This document shows, piece after piece, positions 21,653 through 33,628 of a stretch of 64,000 nt of DNA. Location: positions 62,001-126,000 of the forward strand of contig WNNJ02001606.1 of the NCBI GenBank assembly GCA_012934845.2. The letters are read 5' to 3'. The stretch comes from Pomphorhynchus laevis. Taxonomy: Eukaryota > Acanthocephala > Palaeacanthocephala > Echinorhynchida > Pomphorhynchidae. The notes beneath the pieces were generated by a model. The model saw nothing but the letters and a program-made list of their open reading frames with translations. It did not search any database and was not told the DNA's origin. The translations under genes were made by a program, and so were the position numbers. Numbering within the stretch: the first letter of the stretch is position 1; the number at the start of each line of letters is the position of its first letter.

Positions 21653-22480
21653 TTGTTCAGCCACTTATCTCCTGAATATAAGCATGTAGAAACTAAGTCC
21701 ATAAGACGAATACCCGGACAGAAAATATTTACATGTTCTAACTTTTCTCGCCTGTTGCATGATAATGTTGTCATCATGGTGCGATCTCACGTATTAATTG
21801 TAACTAACAAAAAGGGTAGGCGGCGTTTAGTTGTAGACTATTCACAAACAATTAACAAATATACTTTACTGGATGGATATCCGTTACCGAGAAATTATGA
21901 TTTGGTCGACAAAATTTCAAGGTATCGAGTTTTCAGCACTTTTGACCCAGTGTCTTCCTACAATCAGATATCTCGATCCAAAGAAGAAATTGAATATACT
22001 GCATTTGAGCCTGCTGCTGGGCTTTCAACGTTGTGGCCGCGTTTTAAAGATTCATCAATAATCTAGTAGAACGGAAAAAGCTAAATTGTGTATTCGCCTA
22101 CCTAGATGCCGTGATTATAGCTGGCTTCTCAAAATAAGAACCTGATTTCAATCTACTTAGATTTCTTGACATGATGCACAAATACAATTTACATATCAAC
22201 TCTGCTAAAACCGTATGCGGTACTACTTCGATATGTATATTAAGTTATGAAATTATTAACGGTACCATGAGACCCGATCAATCTCGAATTAAACCACTCC
22301 TAAGCATGTTGACCCCAGCTACCATTCGAGGACGAAACTGCATTCTTGGGATGCTTACATACCATACACAGTGTTCTTGCGATATCAAAATGCCTTCATT
22401 GTCAAACTCTCGTTTGTCAGACTGCTATCTTATAGTTTGTGAACGTAAGACAAAAATAAAGGAGTCGTGAATATGTTCAT
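21653..22480 (+). mobile_element. Fossil Ty3/gypsy-like reverse transcriptase
   Basis: Plus-strand LTR-element RT: RRLVVDYSQTINKYT and LDGYPLPR blocks near 21815-21890, and an M-R-P-D-Q-S-R-I-K-P block near 22265. Opposite in orientation to the integrase fossil at 20060-20560, so it belongs to another copy or a rearranged one. It is broken several times and has no recognisable LTR. Confidence 0.75.
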
Positions 22481-23250
22481 AAAAATGCTTATAGGGTGTT
22501 ACATGTGTGAAATTGCGTTATTTTCCAATTTGATCAAAGTTTGGAAGATTTGGTAAATACTTTGATCCGCCATTAGTTTATAAGTTGATAACATATTCTG
22601 TTGTAGATAATGTGGCGTGGTTTAATGAAAGCATTCCGTAGCTTTTAGATAACATAATCAAAATCTTTACAGTCAGTAAAATTTTCACTAACAGATATGC
22701 CAAGAGCCTTTATTATACAATCTACAAAATATCAATAGTAAAGTAAAAGTACGTTTAACAAAGTTTATGACAAAAAACAACTGACAAAATACTATTTAAT
22801 TCAATAATCTAGAAATATATAAAGCAATGTGTTAGAGAAACAGCGATACCACAATATAAAATATAAATGTATAAATTATAATATAAGTTGTATAAGGCGT
22901 TTAAACAATGAGAGAAATATACAAAACTTATGAATAGCTTCAAATTAAAAAAGATTATACACATAAGAGTAGGTAATCATGTCATTAAAAGGAACTTGCT
23001 AAGCAGACAAGTCCATAATGTACTGAATTTTCTAAAACACTGAACTGTAAATAATCATAATTTAAAATGTTCAAATTGTTTTTTTATCAATTCGCACATT
23101 TGATTTATTGGATATTAATCGACATTTTATTCTATCGCAATGAACATTGTGTTTTGTATTTTATCTTTTTTGGTTAATAATTTGACCTTTTTGGTTTCTA
23201 GAGTTGTATCATTCCTTTAGTTTTTGAGTGAAAGAAAATAAATCTCGTTA
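22481..23250. other. AT-rich region upstream of NDUFA6
   Basis: No gene seen. 22780-22860 shares blocks with 7438-7475 (AATCTAGAAATATAT) and 14630-14650 (GTTAGAGAAACAGCGATA), so dispersed repeats are present. The last 60 bases should hold the NDUFA6 5' UTR. CCTTTAG at 23213-23219 could be a splice acceptor in it. Confidence 0.4.
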
Positions 23251-23253
23251 CAA

Positions 23254-23436
23254 ATGAACAAAATTATAACATCGAGTTATTCGGTTCTAATGAAAAATGT
23301 TGTTCCCATACGCTCAGCTGATTTGAAGAGCACACACAAACGAGCACTTCGAGTGTACAAAGCGTTCATTAAGCAAATTCCGTGTATAATCGCAAATTAC
23401 GAGCTACCTCTGGATGAGAAATTAATGAGAGACACG
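23254..23436 (+). CDS. NDUFA6: NDUFA6 (complex I LYR subunit B14), exon 1
   Basis: First coding exon of mitochondrial complex I subunit NDUFA6, an LYR-family accessory protein of the matrix arm that binds the mitochondrial acyl carrier protein. It gives 61 residues; KRALRVYKAFIKQIPCI near residue 29 corresponds to the L-Y-R helix of the family (V-Y-K here), followed by an acidic ELPLDEKLMRDT stretch that matches the animal family in order. The ATG at 23254 is the first in frame and gives a product of normal size. The exon ends ACG|GTAATA, a good donor in phase 0. The intron is 5.7 kb and holds several transposons. Host codon style is plain and no break is seen. Confidence 0.9.
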
Positions 23437-23579
23437 GTAATATCTTAATTTCTTACAATAAGCATTATTTATATTCTAAAATATTAAATTACTTATACAA
23501 TTGTATTAAATTTGAATTAAATCAATTCAGTGATGATGATTTAAACATTTCATCATCAGGATGATGATGGATTTAAACA

Positions 23580-26075
23580 TTTCATCATCAGGATGGGCGA
23601 TCTTAATATGCCGCATGTTAATTGGTCTGACTGCACACCTATGCCATGTTGTGACTTTCACTCCCGTTGTCTGATCGACTGTATAAATGAATGTTGCCTT
23701 TTTCAACTCGTAGACAAACCAACACGATTCTGTGGAACTAAATCTTCACTGCTTGATGTATGTCTTGCCTCTTCGAATAATCTGGTTACGATTTTCAGAC
23801 AGGACTGTCCTATCGGTAAAAGTGATCACACAGTCATTTTGGGTAGCATACGTGCTGATATCTATTTTACCTTAGTCGTTGGACCCGCATTTAATCCATT
23901 CAAATTTTTTTAGCAAATCATCTCTTGCAGCAAGTCGTATGGCCTCCTCCGTGTTCCTCCACTCTGGAACAACTATAATGTATCTTCCGCGACAACATCA
24001 TGTCAGATATCGACGATCTACTCCGCTGCGCGTAGTTCGTTCCTCCCCAGTGAGTAAAAGATGGCTGGATTCTGAAGTGCGGTCCGTCATAAATGAGAGG
24101 AACAGAGCATGGTCAATGTTACGCAATGGATATCTCACTTTTGATGATTTCAAAGTAATCTGGAATCGTGTATGCCCTCTTATCCGTAATAAACGGAGAT
24201 TATTTAAAATGAGTACCATCCAATTTATTCTCACCGACCCTTGCCGCTTCTATTCATACGTTCGACCTTCCTTATCGTGTCGATGTCAGCCTTCTGTGCT
24301 AACTGATCACAACGATCATACAACGACCGATCAAAATGTTTTCCGAACATATTTGCTACACACTTTCATGGTAAGTTCTCCGATACAGTTGCCGATCCAA
24401 TCATTTCTTCCGTGCATCACCCACTAGTTTCATGCTCACCAAGACATCATCAAATAGTCAGCCCTGACTTTGTAAACAATACTCTACAGAGTCTAAAATC
24501 TATTAACTCGGCGGCACCAGACGGAATACATTCTTTTTTCTAAAGAACGTCACATCTATGATATTCTGCCCTTTTACCAGTATCCTCAATAACTGTTTGG
24601 AATATGGCGTCATCCCCAACGATTGGCGATATGCAATTGTAGTCTCAATCTATAAAAAGGGAGACGTATCTAAAATCGAAAATTATCGCGTGATTAGCTT
24701 AACGTGCATCGGCAGTAAGATCATGGAACGTATTATTCTCTCTAGTATGGAACGTCATGTCATAAGCGCAAATATCATGACTACTGCACAGCATGGCTTT
24801 CTAGCAGGTCACTCTACCACAACCAATCTTCTGTTGGGTTGTGAAAGATGTTTTTTTTTGAAATCTGAGGGTGTAGGTATCGACATTATTTATGTCGACC
24901 TCTCGAAAGCGTTCGACACCTTACCTCTCGATAATCTTATCCGAACTCTTCGGCATTACTCGTTTGATTCATGGTTAATAGACTGGATTGCAGAATACCC
25001 TCATAAATGAAGGTTCTATGTTCGTCATGATGGACGTCTCTCCTCAGCCATTTCGATGACTTGTGGTGTTCCACAAGGATCTGTTATCTTACCCCTCTTG
25101 TTCACATTGTATGTAAATGAGCTTCCTAATGTGATCAATTCGCCATCTCTGATGTACGCTGACGACTTAAAAATATGTAACCAAATTACGTCGTTATTGG
25201 ATGTTAACTCTGTTCAGTTTGATCTCAATATGATCCACTCGTGGGCACATACTCATAGGCTCGGATTGAACGTAGCTAAGTGTGATCATATGCATATTGG
25301 CCGAGGTTTCCCGGATACATAATACTATATTGGAGGAGTGATGATCCAGAAAGTCGAGAAGTTCACTGACTTGGTTGTGGTGATAACATCCGACCTGAAG
25401 ACCACCTCTCACAACGTGACTGTTGCATCCCGAGCAACCCGTCAGCTTGGCATGCTACTGCGTGTCTTCCATAGCGTTTCTTGACCTCTTTTCGTTAGGC
25501 TATTCAACAGCTACATCCGGCATATTCTGACATATGTATATCATTTAGCATATGCTACTACAAAACGTGATCGTAGAGTTCTCTAAAAGCTTTTGAGATA
25601 GGGTTCCAAAAGTGTGTGTGGCTATTCGCTTTCTTTAAGCAGAGCGTATGCGTAAATTGGGAATACAGACAATCGAGTACAGCCGTGTGGAGAGCGACTT
25701 GACGATGGTTTACAACATATTTTCGTCCAGTGGTCATCCATGCACCGATGTTCTATCTATGCGGACCCGACCTAATCTGAGAGGACATTGACGTTGCTTG
25801 TCGCAGAAATACACGTATTTTCATCTCTCCGCAGTGTTTAGCAGCCTCGTTCTTCACATGTGGAACATCCTCCCAATGGAAATTGTGATTACAACTAAAC
25901 CTAGAGATTTTAAGGATTTCCTTAAAAATAAGTTGAACAATATGGATGCGCTCTCAATTTTTCTTTCGCTGTCTTTTTTGTTTTTACTTTCTTTATATTC
26001 CATTTTTTACATATTGTGCATCCCCTGTATGAGCCTGCGCACACCCAAGTGCAATGATCATTTTATGTAATTTTA
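23580..26075 (+). mobile_element. CR1/Jockey-type LINE in the NDUFA6 intron
   Basis: A related but distinct member of the LINE-C group, same orientation as the host gene. 23593-23913 holds the endonuclease end (MGDLNMPHVNWSD, SLLDVCLASS, GKSDHTVI). The RT runs 24558-25320: VIPNDWRYAIVVSIYKKGD, NYRVISLTCIGSKIMERII, QHGFLAGHSTT, YVDLSKAFDTLPL, then CGVPQGSVILPLLFTLYVNE and LMYADDLKIC in the next frame. A C-terminal region reaches about 25960. Several frameshifts and stops; missing the first part of the endonuclease. The left flank 23536-23594 has a 33-bp direct repeat, ATTTAAACATTTCATCATCA. Confidence 0.85.
24558..25010 (+). pseudogene. LINE reverse-transcriptase fragment, fingers and palm
   Basis: A 150-codon frame with the N-terminal half of the RT: NDWRYAIVVSIYKKGD near residue 22, NYRVISLTCIGSKIMERI near residue 42, AQHGFLAGHSTTTNLLLG near residue 75 and IIYVDLSKAFDTLPLDNLI near residue 115, which holds the first catalytic aspartate. 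The frame ends at 25010. The Y-A-D-D half continues in another frame at 25056-25322. Both halves look well conserved, so the element is of moderate age. Confidence 0.8.
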
Positions 26076-26445
26076 ATTTAGCATTCTACTTGTTACATAA
26101 AGTTTAAAGTTATATTCTTAATCAATAAATATGCATATGATGCAACCATTTATCAATTCGAGCTTAATCATACTGTCTTATCATTATGTTACTTGTAACT
26201 CTACACGGGATTTAATTTTCTTTTACTATCCATTTTAGCAATAAATAATAAGTAATTTAAGCTATTCAACAATTAATATATTCTATTTTTCTATTAAATG
26301 GTATGATATTCATAGTTTTAAATGTTAATTTCTATTCATGTTATGTATCATCATTAGCATACACATTTAATTGTTTAAATCCGAACGATACGATCTGAAA
26401 GGAGAATTTTAATTTCACCCACAGAATATATAAATTAAACTTTAA
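26076..26445. other. AT-rich intron sequence
   Basis: Part of NDUFA6 intron 1. Nothing further recognised. Confidence 0.5.
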
Positions 26446-26469
26446 CAATTATTGGAGGAAAGAAAAGAC

Positions 26470-26525
26470 GTAATTATTTTTAATATTTCGCTAACTACTG
26501 TTAGCATCTTCAGAAAATTACTATT
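26470..26525 (-). ncRNA. Hammerhead ribozyme motif
   Basis: On the minus strand: CUGAAGA (26513-26507), a stem II hairpin GCUAAC-AGUA-GUUAGC, then GAAA and UAUU. This fits the hammerhead core CUGANGA / stem II / GAAA with a minimal stem III (UA) and a UU cleavage step. The flanks TTATTGGAG and AAAATTAC match those of the pair at 26627-26784, so this is one arm of the same repeat. Stem I is short and U/A only. Confidence 0.6.
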
Positions 26526-26626
26526 TCGATTTTTTTTCAAGCTTCTAGATAGCTACAGACCAGTGGCTCCATAGCACTGTCGAATGATTTTAAATTGTTG
26601 ATAATGATCTATTATTGATAAATAAT

Positions 26627-26784
26627 TATTGGAGCTGGATCAAAGAAAAGAGGAAATTATGTTTGATATTTCGCTAACTTCTGTTAGCATCTTCAGAAAA
26701 TTACGGTAATTTTCTGAAGATGCTAACAGAAGTTAGTGAAATATTAAAACTAATTTCTTATTTTCTTTGATCCAGCTCCAATAA
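26627..26784. repeat. Palindrome with two opposed hammerhead motifs
   Basis: Two arms of about 78 bp, TTATTGGAGCTGGATCAAAG on the left and its reverse complement at the right, meet at AAATTAC|GGTAATTT near 26704. Each arm has a hammerhead core: minus strand with CUGAAGA (26697-26691), stem II GCUAAC-AGAA-GUUAGC, GAAA and UAUC; plus strand with CUGAAGA (26714-26720), stem II closing on a G-U pair, GAAA (26738-26741) and UAUU. It lies in NDUFA6 intron 1. Confidence 0.75.
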
Positions 26785-27855
26785 CATGGCTAAGAAGAAT
26801 AGTTGTAGATTCGATGTTTCCCGCTTCGCAGAAAATAAAGTAAAAAAATTTAACCCTTATTTTCTGATAAATACAAGAACAGAATCAGTATAAGCCGCTT
26901 GTTCAAAGTCAATTTCTCTGCAATATTATACTTGATGAATGTAAATAATTTTTTGCAGGCTACTGCTGTTTTGCTGCTCATAAAACGGTATTTTAACGGT
27001 AAGCTCAGCCAACCCATATTTCCATGGATAATGTACACTTGGAATAATTGTTGGTTGATTAAGAGTTAAATGTACTTTCCATAATCACATTGAATAATCT
27101 ATTTTAGGTAGCACGATTTATAAAAGCGACATCTCCTAAAATTACCATGTTTTCATCACCCTTCCCCTTTCACCCTTTCTGCAATCTAAAGACTAAGTTG
27201 GTTTATATTCTGCAAAATGGAAAACCACAAGTCTGTTTGTAATTACAATTCATATCGACAATGATATCGGTTAGAGAACGAAATATTGAAGAAATGTTTA
27301 ATTTCTTTATTCTGAGATGATATTTCAGATTCGGTTTTACATTTAATTGTTTCTTAATTATAGATAAAAGTATTTACTACTCGGTGCTTAGTTTCTTTAA
27401 TTATTATTTAATTACTCTTTTTAATCATTAACTTGTCTCTGTACACTACGCAATATATGGTTACAGTGAGTAAGTATATAATCTAAATTAGTATATTAAT
27501 ATTATATTTAAATTATTACAAAATAGCAGGTAATTATGTATTAATCATTCTTAAATTCCTTATTATAAAATTACAAACCTGTCCGGAATTTGTATGTTAT
27601 TGGCTCTATCATTGCACTCTATTAATTAATAATAGCTAAAAGTTCTATAGGATGATTACTCTTTATAATCTATATTTATCTATATTATTTATGTTATAAA
27701 TTAATTAATAATGCTATCAGATCAATTAACTACGTATTTTATACTGTGTATAAATTAAGAATAAAGATAAATAATAATAAATATTGATTAAGATTTTATA
27801 TAAAGTATTTTGAATGAAAATAATTTACTGGTTTAAATGTATAAAATCAATCAAT
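26785..27855. other. AT-rich intron sequence
   Basis: Remainder of this part of NDUFA6 intron 1. No credible frame or repeat seen; scattered A/T runs only. Confidence 0.5.
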
Positions 27856-27859
27856 CAAA

Positions 27860-28365
27860 AAAGCGGACTCGAGTTATCTTCAGCTTCCTCCAGCATAGCC
27901 GCTGCACTTCCTCGCTGCAATGCGGCACCCAGGCGTTGTAAAAAGATGCCGGCGTGTTTGTCGCCACTGGATCAGATTAGAAGGCTTCCCAACTCTTTTA
28001 GAAAAGCAGCGGCGCTGGGGGTCGACAGCTCCGAACGTCTCGATCAAAATTGGGACGAAAATATAAGGCTTAGGTCGAGGCTTCTGTATTTGTCACATTT
28101 AGCTTCCACTGTCGCTTTGGCGACTTCGCCGGCGCTGGTAATTGCCAGCGTCATATGGGTAGAAGTCAGTGTGTTTTGGCAGGTAAAGTCTCCACGAGTG
28201 TTCTACCCCAGCGCAAAGTAAGAATAGTGGCACCGTCGGGCCTTTTACCATCATCACGAGAAAGTTCGGTAGGTTCGAGTCGCGATGGGATTCCTATTGC
28301 GAAAAGCACTGATCGGATCAATCTGTTTACTGCAGCATGGCGGGCGTGACGAGCATTGGAGTGCT
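27860..28365 (-). mobile_element. GC-rich retroelement C-terminal fragment
   Basis: A GC-rich island in the AT-rich intron. On the minus strand it reads IGIPSRLEPTELSRDDGKRP, then DGATILTLRWGR, and, after a frameshift, DKYRSLDLSLIF, FLKELGSLL and LQRLGAALQRGSAAAMLEEA. The order S-R-D-D-G-K-R-P-D-G, W-x-x-G-x-x-L-V-W-D, K-Y, F-L-x-x-L-G, Q-R-x-x-x-x-x-Q-R-G-N-A-A is known to me from the C-terminal part of large reverse-transcriptase proteins repeated in many marine and parasitic invertebrate genomes. I do not name its clade. At least two frameshifts and a stop. Confidence 0.6.
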
Positions 28366-29174
28366 CGTCAATAAACAGTGTATACACATTGATATTTTTA
28401 CTTGCATATTAATGATATAGAACAATATATTAATTTATTTGCTACGTGTATTAGTATGTCACAGTATATATTTACTGTTATGTCGTTTTGGATTCTACCT
28501 AACGTCATATATTGCAATATATGTATCTGTAATGGTATTGCCAACGTATTAGAAATGTGTGTAAACTGGCGATTGAAATCTTTTACTGCTGATGTGTCGT
28601 TAAACGATTGTGCAATTTACGATTCATTTAATGCGTACCCTTCGGTTTACTGTTCTTTGAGAAAATACAATCTCACACAATCGTATAAGATATGTTATTA
28701 AATGATATATCATTGTTATAAAATGACTTGGAAACCATAATGGCGATATATACTTGCCGATCTAATGATCTCAAACAAACCCGATCAAAGGTCATCATAC
28801 TGTTTTCATATAGTGTTGCCTGAATAACGAAACAACTGCAAATGTGAGACACGCAATCTTTCGACATCATTATTTCTAACAAAAGTTCAGGTTTCATTTT
28901 TGATGTAATAAAACTGTAGTAAAAATTTACTTTTTCCTCTAGCTTTATTTATATTAAATTAAGCGAGCTCGAATACTGTTATCTTAATTTAAATTTCCCG
29001 AACAAACTGTCCCGAACAAACGGGACTATCCGGATCCTGTTGTAATATGTTACTGACTATTCTCTCTATATATTTAAATATGTTTTGTTTTTAGATATCT
29101 AGAAACTTTAACTTTCCTATTTAAGTTGTTTTAAGTAGCAAACCTTGCGAACTGAGTTTTCGGATTTTATTTAG
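28366..29174. other. End of NDUFA6 intron 1
   Basis: AT-rich; the open frames here have no family resemblance. The acceptor TTATTTAG closes the intron at 29174. Confidence 0.5.
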
Positions 29175-29393
29175 ATTAGAAAGCGGTTCACCGACAATGC
29201 ACATATATCCGACTATCGTGTTATTGATATAATGTTGATGAAGACAGAAATGGAGCTTGTTGAACTTATTAACGTTTGGAAAATGCGAAGTCATACAGCC
29301 GACATGTTTGATGCTGACACCCTCAGACATCGACAACTGTTGTCTGAAAATTCAAAATCATTCATACGTAGATTCCTTTCAGGCAGCGACTAA
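29175..29393 (+). CDS. NDUFA6: NDUFA6, exon 2 (terminal)
   Basis: Second coding exon, joined in phase 0 after the acceptor TTATTTAG. It gives 72 residues and a TAA stop: IRKRFTDNAHISDYRVIDI, then MKTEMELVELINVWKMRSH, then a tail ending RRFLSGSD. This matches the second half of animal NDUFA6 (N-A-H-x-x-D-x-R-V-x-D, K-x-x-M-E-L, V-W-K-x-R-x-H, F-L). Together with exon 1 the protein is 133 residues, close to the 124-128 usual in animals. The match across both exons and the agreeing phases make this the firmest host-gene call in the window. Confidence 0.9.
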   Translation: MRKRFTDNAHISDYRVIDIMLMKTEMELVELINVWKMRSHTADMFDADTLRHRQLLSENSKSFIRRFLSGSD

Positions 29394-30185
29394 TCTGTGT
29401 GTAATCGTCATTTACAATATATCAATTATATGTATTAGTATGACAAAATCATTATATATTTAGCCATTTTCGAAATTTGGTCACTACTTTTCTAACTGCG
29501 ATCAAACATACCAATATTTTCGTTTTGCAAACTTTACAACTAAATATGCGCAGTGAATATTTTTGTATTTATTTTGATTTATTGTACTCACATACGCTGT
29601 AATCTTCAAAAATGATTTAGGCTGACAATGTAGTAAATTAATATTTTCACATAAATTTAAATAGTATTGATAACTTATGACAAATCAATTTTAATTGCTA
29701 TCCGTCCATATTATTACTTTTTTAAGTTACAATGCAATATTCCCAAATAATGTTGTTATTGCAACTTCAACTAAAATATAAATCAATAGCCGGCATATTT
29801 GATTTTGATTACGGAAGAATCTAATATTAAATGTATGTTGATTACAAATTCTTTTGTGCACATAAATTCAAATGATTAAAACTTCCAGTATTTTATTTAA
29901 TTTTCGATGAGAATGTTCCGCTCTTAATTTTTTAATTATAATTTTTGTATCACTAAAATTTGTCAGCATTGTGACTTCGGAAAACTATTGTGACTCAAAT
30001 AACCAAATATATAAATGTTAACTACATATTCTTACATCATTGATGATTAAGTCAATGTACTATTTATATATAAAATCTGATTACATTGATTACGTTGACA
30101 ACGTTATTCGTATATAAATTGTCACATAATATTCAATAGAAAGTTTTAAAAATGAAACATTAAATATTGTTTTATCTTATCAAAT
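29394..30185. other. NDUFA6 3' flank
   Basis: The 3' UTR of NDUFA6 should begin here. I see no canonical AATAAA close to the stop. Otherwise AT-rich and featureless. Confidence 0.4.
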
Positions 30186-30188
30186 TGT

Positions 30189-30330
30189 ATAGGGTATGCC
30201 TGTCGAACTCAAAGTACTTCGCGGTCCGCATAGGGAAAAATATCGCTGGCCACATGGCACATTTTTATACTACGACATTGGGTGGTGATATTATATATTC
30301 GATTTATCCCGCGAACCGTCCAAAATACTT
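30189..30330 (+). mobile_element. hAT-type short element fragment
   Basis: TGTCGAACTCAAAGT followed by GCGGTCCGCAT and then GGCCACATGG resembles the conserved end of many hAT elements (TGTCAAACTC... GCGGGCCGCAT... GGGCCACAT). No transposase frame is present, so this is probably a MITE-like remnant of about 140 bp. Confidence 0.4.
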
Positions 30331-33300
30331 TATTATTAGCTGTATTTTTGACACCTCTTGCAAATAGCATGTTTCATAATTATCTTCATTCACAAATATT
30401 GCTTATTTTAGTATATTGATGATAGCGAATCCCTAACATTCGATTGATATCATCTAATTGCGGTGACTTTTGTATTATATTTTAGCCATTTTTATTGTAC
30501 AAGTGTGGTCGATAAAAAGGCGTGTTATTATTAATATACATTAATTTTAAAACGAGTATATAATGCAGCATTCACATATGTAGTTCTTTAATATAAAAAA
30601 GCTCTTCGTTTAAATCAACAATTTAATTGATTCGACAATAAAGATGTATTGGTCATTTGATCCCTGTTATTTGACTGAAAAATTATAATTAGTAGCTGAT
30701 ATTTGGCCTACTTTATTATATACTTGATAATTTGTTAAAAAAAATTTTTTCATTATTATTCTGATTTTTATCTTAGTTATAATTTAATGTGAATATTTTG
30801 AAATTGTATTGTAACTGCAATCTTTACAATATTATATCTCTGCAATATTATATAAAATATTTTACTTTATAATATCTAAATAAATAAATGATTTTGTTAC
30901 ATAACAACACAAAAGGAAGAGTATTTACAGTTAATAGTCAACAAAAAACTTCTTCGAATAGTCAACCAAAAAACTTCTTCGGATTATGGAAATCTTTCCA
31001 TCTTCTTCCAGCTTTTTATGATCTCAAATCCATGGGGATCTGAGCTCCCTATAATATCTGATATTTATCTTATACATTTTATAAAATACGAAATGTTTAT
31101 TCGTTTCTATCAGCTTTATACGTGTGCTGTTGTGAATTTTGTCATTTTTTCAAACTTGTCTATTTTTATTCATTTTCAAAAAATGATTTTTTAAGTTAAT
31201 TTTTTCAATTATTATTTTTTAATTGATTTATCAATTTTTTCTTACTAAAAAATTGATAACTTGATTGCATTGTTGATGTAAAAATGTGCAATATTTTGTT
31301 GTTTCATTCACAGGGTCTTATATTCAACAAATAAATGTTCAATTCACGTGAATACATTATGTACCTTTATAGTACCGAAAAATACTAAATCATTTAGTGA
31401 ATAATTTTTTAATTTTTTATCGTATTAATACATTTACATATCTGAAATTCACAAATATTTATACACAATGACTGGTTGCAATACTAGTTTATATATTTAA
31501 CATGACTTGTTGCATATTTAAAGCTTACTGTAATTCTTCGTATACGTCTCCTTTAATTCAAAAACGATTAAAAATTATTTAATAGTATACACTAAATCCA
31601 TAATCTCCTTTCATTTTCGATTAGATAGTTTTAAAAGAACGAAAAATAAAAACTAACCTTTATTTAAAAGTATAATATTTCGATAGCTCCTAGCTAATCA
31701 AAAATTATTTAATATTTCATATTTTGCTATGTATTATTTCTAAATTTGAGAATTTTAAATTTAAGAAATTCACTTCTTCTGAGCAATTATTTTTATATTT
31801 TCTAAATAAAATAAATTTCCATTGATTATACTAATTATTATAGCGATTAATTCTTATTTCGTCAATTATTTCCCCGATATTGTTTTAAGTCGCAAAATAT
31901 TGTTCAAGTCGCTCGAGGTTTGAACGGGGTTAAAACTAGATCTCTGTAAGCACATTTAAAGTCACAAGATCGTGTTGTCGAAAGACTTAGAATACCCGAT
32001 GATGAAACAGGCTCAATCTTCATTAATTTTATCTTATGTGGGACCCCTGAAAATGAATATTATTATATTAATGAAAAAAATGGTATTAGGAAAAGGAGAA
32101 GGAATCTAAATATCTCAATATTGATAAACTTACCTTAACGTCATTTACTTAAACAGAAAAGGAGAAGCCTATATTGGATATTTGAACCACACTCTAAAAG
32201 TGAATAAAAATGTCATTAAGATTAAAATGATTTATAATACCTAAACATTATATGAGATTTGCAACTATGCTATTTAATGTTTCTTCATTTGTGATTGATT
32301 ACATTAAATAAATGCGTGAATAAAGTAATTTATGTTCTTCGAACATCAATTAATGTTATAATAATGTTATATTAATGTCATAATTTATGTTATCCCAACC
32401 TTGACTGTTTAACTTAGCTGAGAAAATATTACCACTGTACAGTAGTTTAATGTTGAAAATTGTGAATAAATCCCTTAGTTTTATACGACTAGTGCATTAG
32501 TAACTCAATTAGCGATTTTAAAACATTATCCAACAAAAACGAAAATAATTTGCACGACAGGGATTGTAACTGTGTTAAATCTGAAATGGAATGATTTTCA
32601 GAAACACCCTAATTTAAAAAATTTCAATTAAGTATATAAATGGCAAAACTTTATGTAGTCGTAGATTCATATGTATTTTTAATCTTTGTTTGAATCAGAA
32701 ACTTCGATAGCTAATATCATTTTGTATTCGTTCGCATACAAGATTTACTGAAAAAGACAAAAGTTTCGAAAACGTCTAAATTAATTTCTATTTTTAATCG
32801 CTATTGATCACGGAATCACTTATATTTATTTATATATATGTATATAAATAATTAAATTGTTGTTTATATAATTAATATATAAAATTATTTATAATTTAAT
32901 ATATATAATTTAATATAAATAATGTATTTAAAATCTAATATTTATCATATATTATAAGTAGTAATATATATTTAATATATAATTTAATATATTATTTATA
33001 TAATTTCAGATTTTAATTATTTAAACAACAATTTACTTATTTATATACATATATTGGAATAAAAGTGAGATCAATAGCGGAGGCTTGTTATAGAGAGAGA
33101 TTAAATTTTAAAATACTTGAAACCAAGCAAATTTTAAGAAATAGTGAGATGAATATATTAATGCACTTTCTGCGTGATTTCCTTCGTTACAATATACCTT
33201 TATCATCTAGTGATAAACTCAGTAATAACAAAAGCTCATAAATTAATTGATATTTCCCTATAACAAATATAGCTTTAACGTTAAATTTATAATTATTAAA

Positions 33301-33530
33301 CAAATGTTCATGTATGGTATCGTAAATCTTGAGAATTGCTCATTAAAAATAAATCCTCAATTTTAGAATCTACTAGATATGTACTGTAGCCTAATTCACT
33401 AATTTCAGTTCGTCTGATTATTTGTTTTTGTAAAAGAGAGCTGAATGAAGAAAATTATCTTTCTTATATGTCCTGATCATGGTATGAAAATGTGGTCTAT
33501 TGTTTGATTTTTAAATTATAAACGTTTTTT
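30331..33530. other. AT-rich intergenic region
   Basis: Over 3 kb with no supported gene. Small items: a 25-bp duplication (TAGTCAA then AAAACTTCTTCG) at 30938-30990; GGGGATCTGAGCTCCC at about 31034, which resembles the inverted ends around the LINE-B copy at 44.2 kb; an open stretch near 31965-32110 (LRIPDDETGSIF) too short to name; and an inverted repeat at 32833-33054. Confidence 0.5.
32833..33054. repeat. Inverted repeat with AT-rich core
   Basis: TATATATGTATATAAATAA then AAATTGTTGTTT on the left is mirrored by AAACAACAATTT and TTATTTATATACATATA on the right. Arms are about 40 bp with a core of about 140 bp that is itself made of AT palindromes. This is the shape of a MITE or a cruciform-forming AT repeat. 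Confidence 0.6.
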
Positions 33531-33536
33531 TTGCAG

Positions 33537-33628
33537 AATCAACGTGTGCTTGGTTAAAAAGATTGTATCCTAATTTTGAAAATGACGCAGATGTTGAAAT
33601 CCACATAATGTCGAAATTCCAAAATACG
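33537..33628 (+). CDS. Exon-like segment, unidentified
   Basis: Follows a good acceptor (TTTTTTTTGCAG) and ends at ACG|GTATAC. It codes for STCAWLKRLYPNFENDADVE followed by IHIMSKFQNT, which looks like real protein sequence (balanced composition, hydrophilic, no low complexity). Phase is 2 in and 0 out. That does not agree with the next exon-like segment at 33800, which needs two carried bases, so either one boundary is wrong or they are not consecutive. Product not recognised. Confidence 0.35.

Noticed and set aside
14690-22480. An intact LTR retrotransposon spanning the region
   Set aside because: Fragments differ in orientation, no LTR pair was seen, and all pieces are broken; treated as fossils.
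28271-28285. tRNA B-box-like string (GGTTCGAGTCGC)
   Set aside because: Lies inside the retroelement coding fragment; no cloverleaf could be drawn.
28402-28701. 99-codon plus-strand frame in the NDUFA6 intron
   Set aside because: No family resemblance, AT-driven composition, no splice signals.
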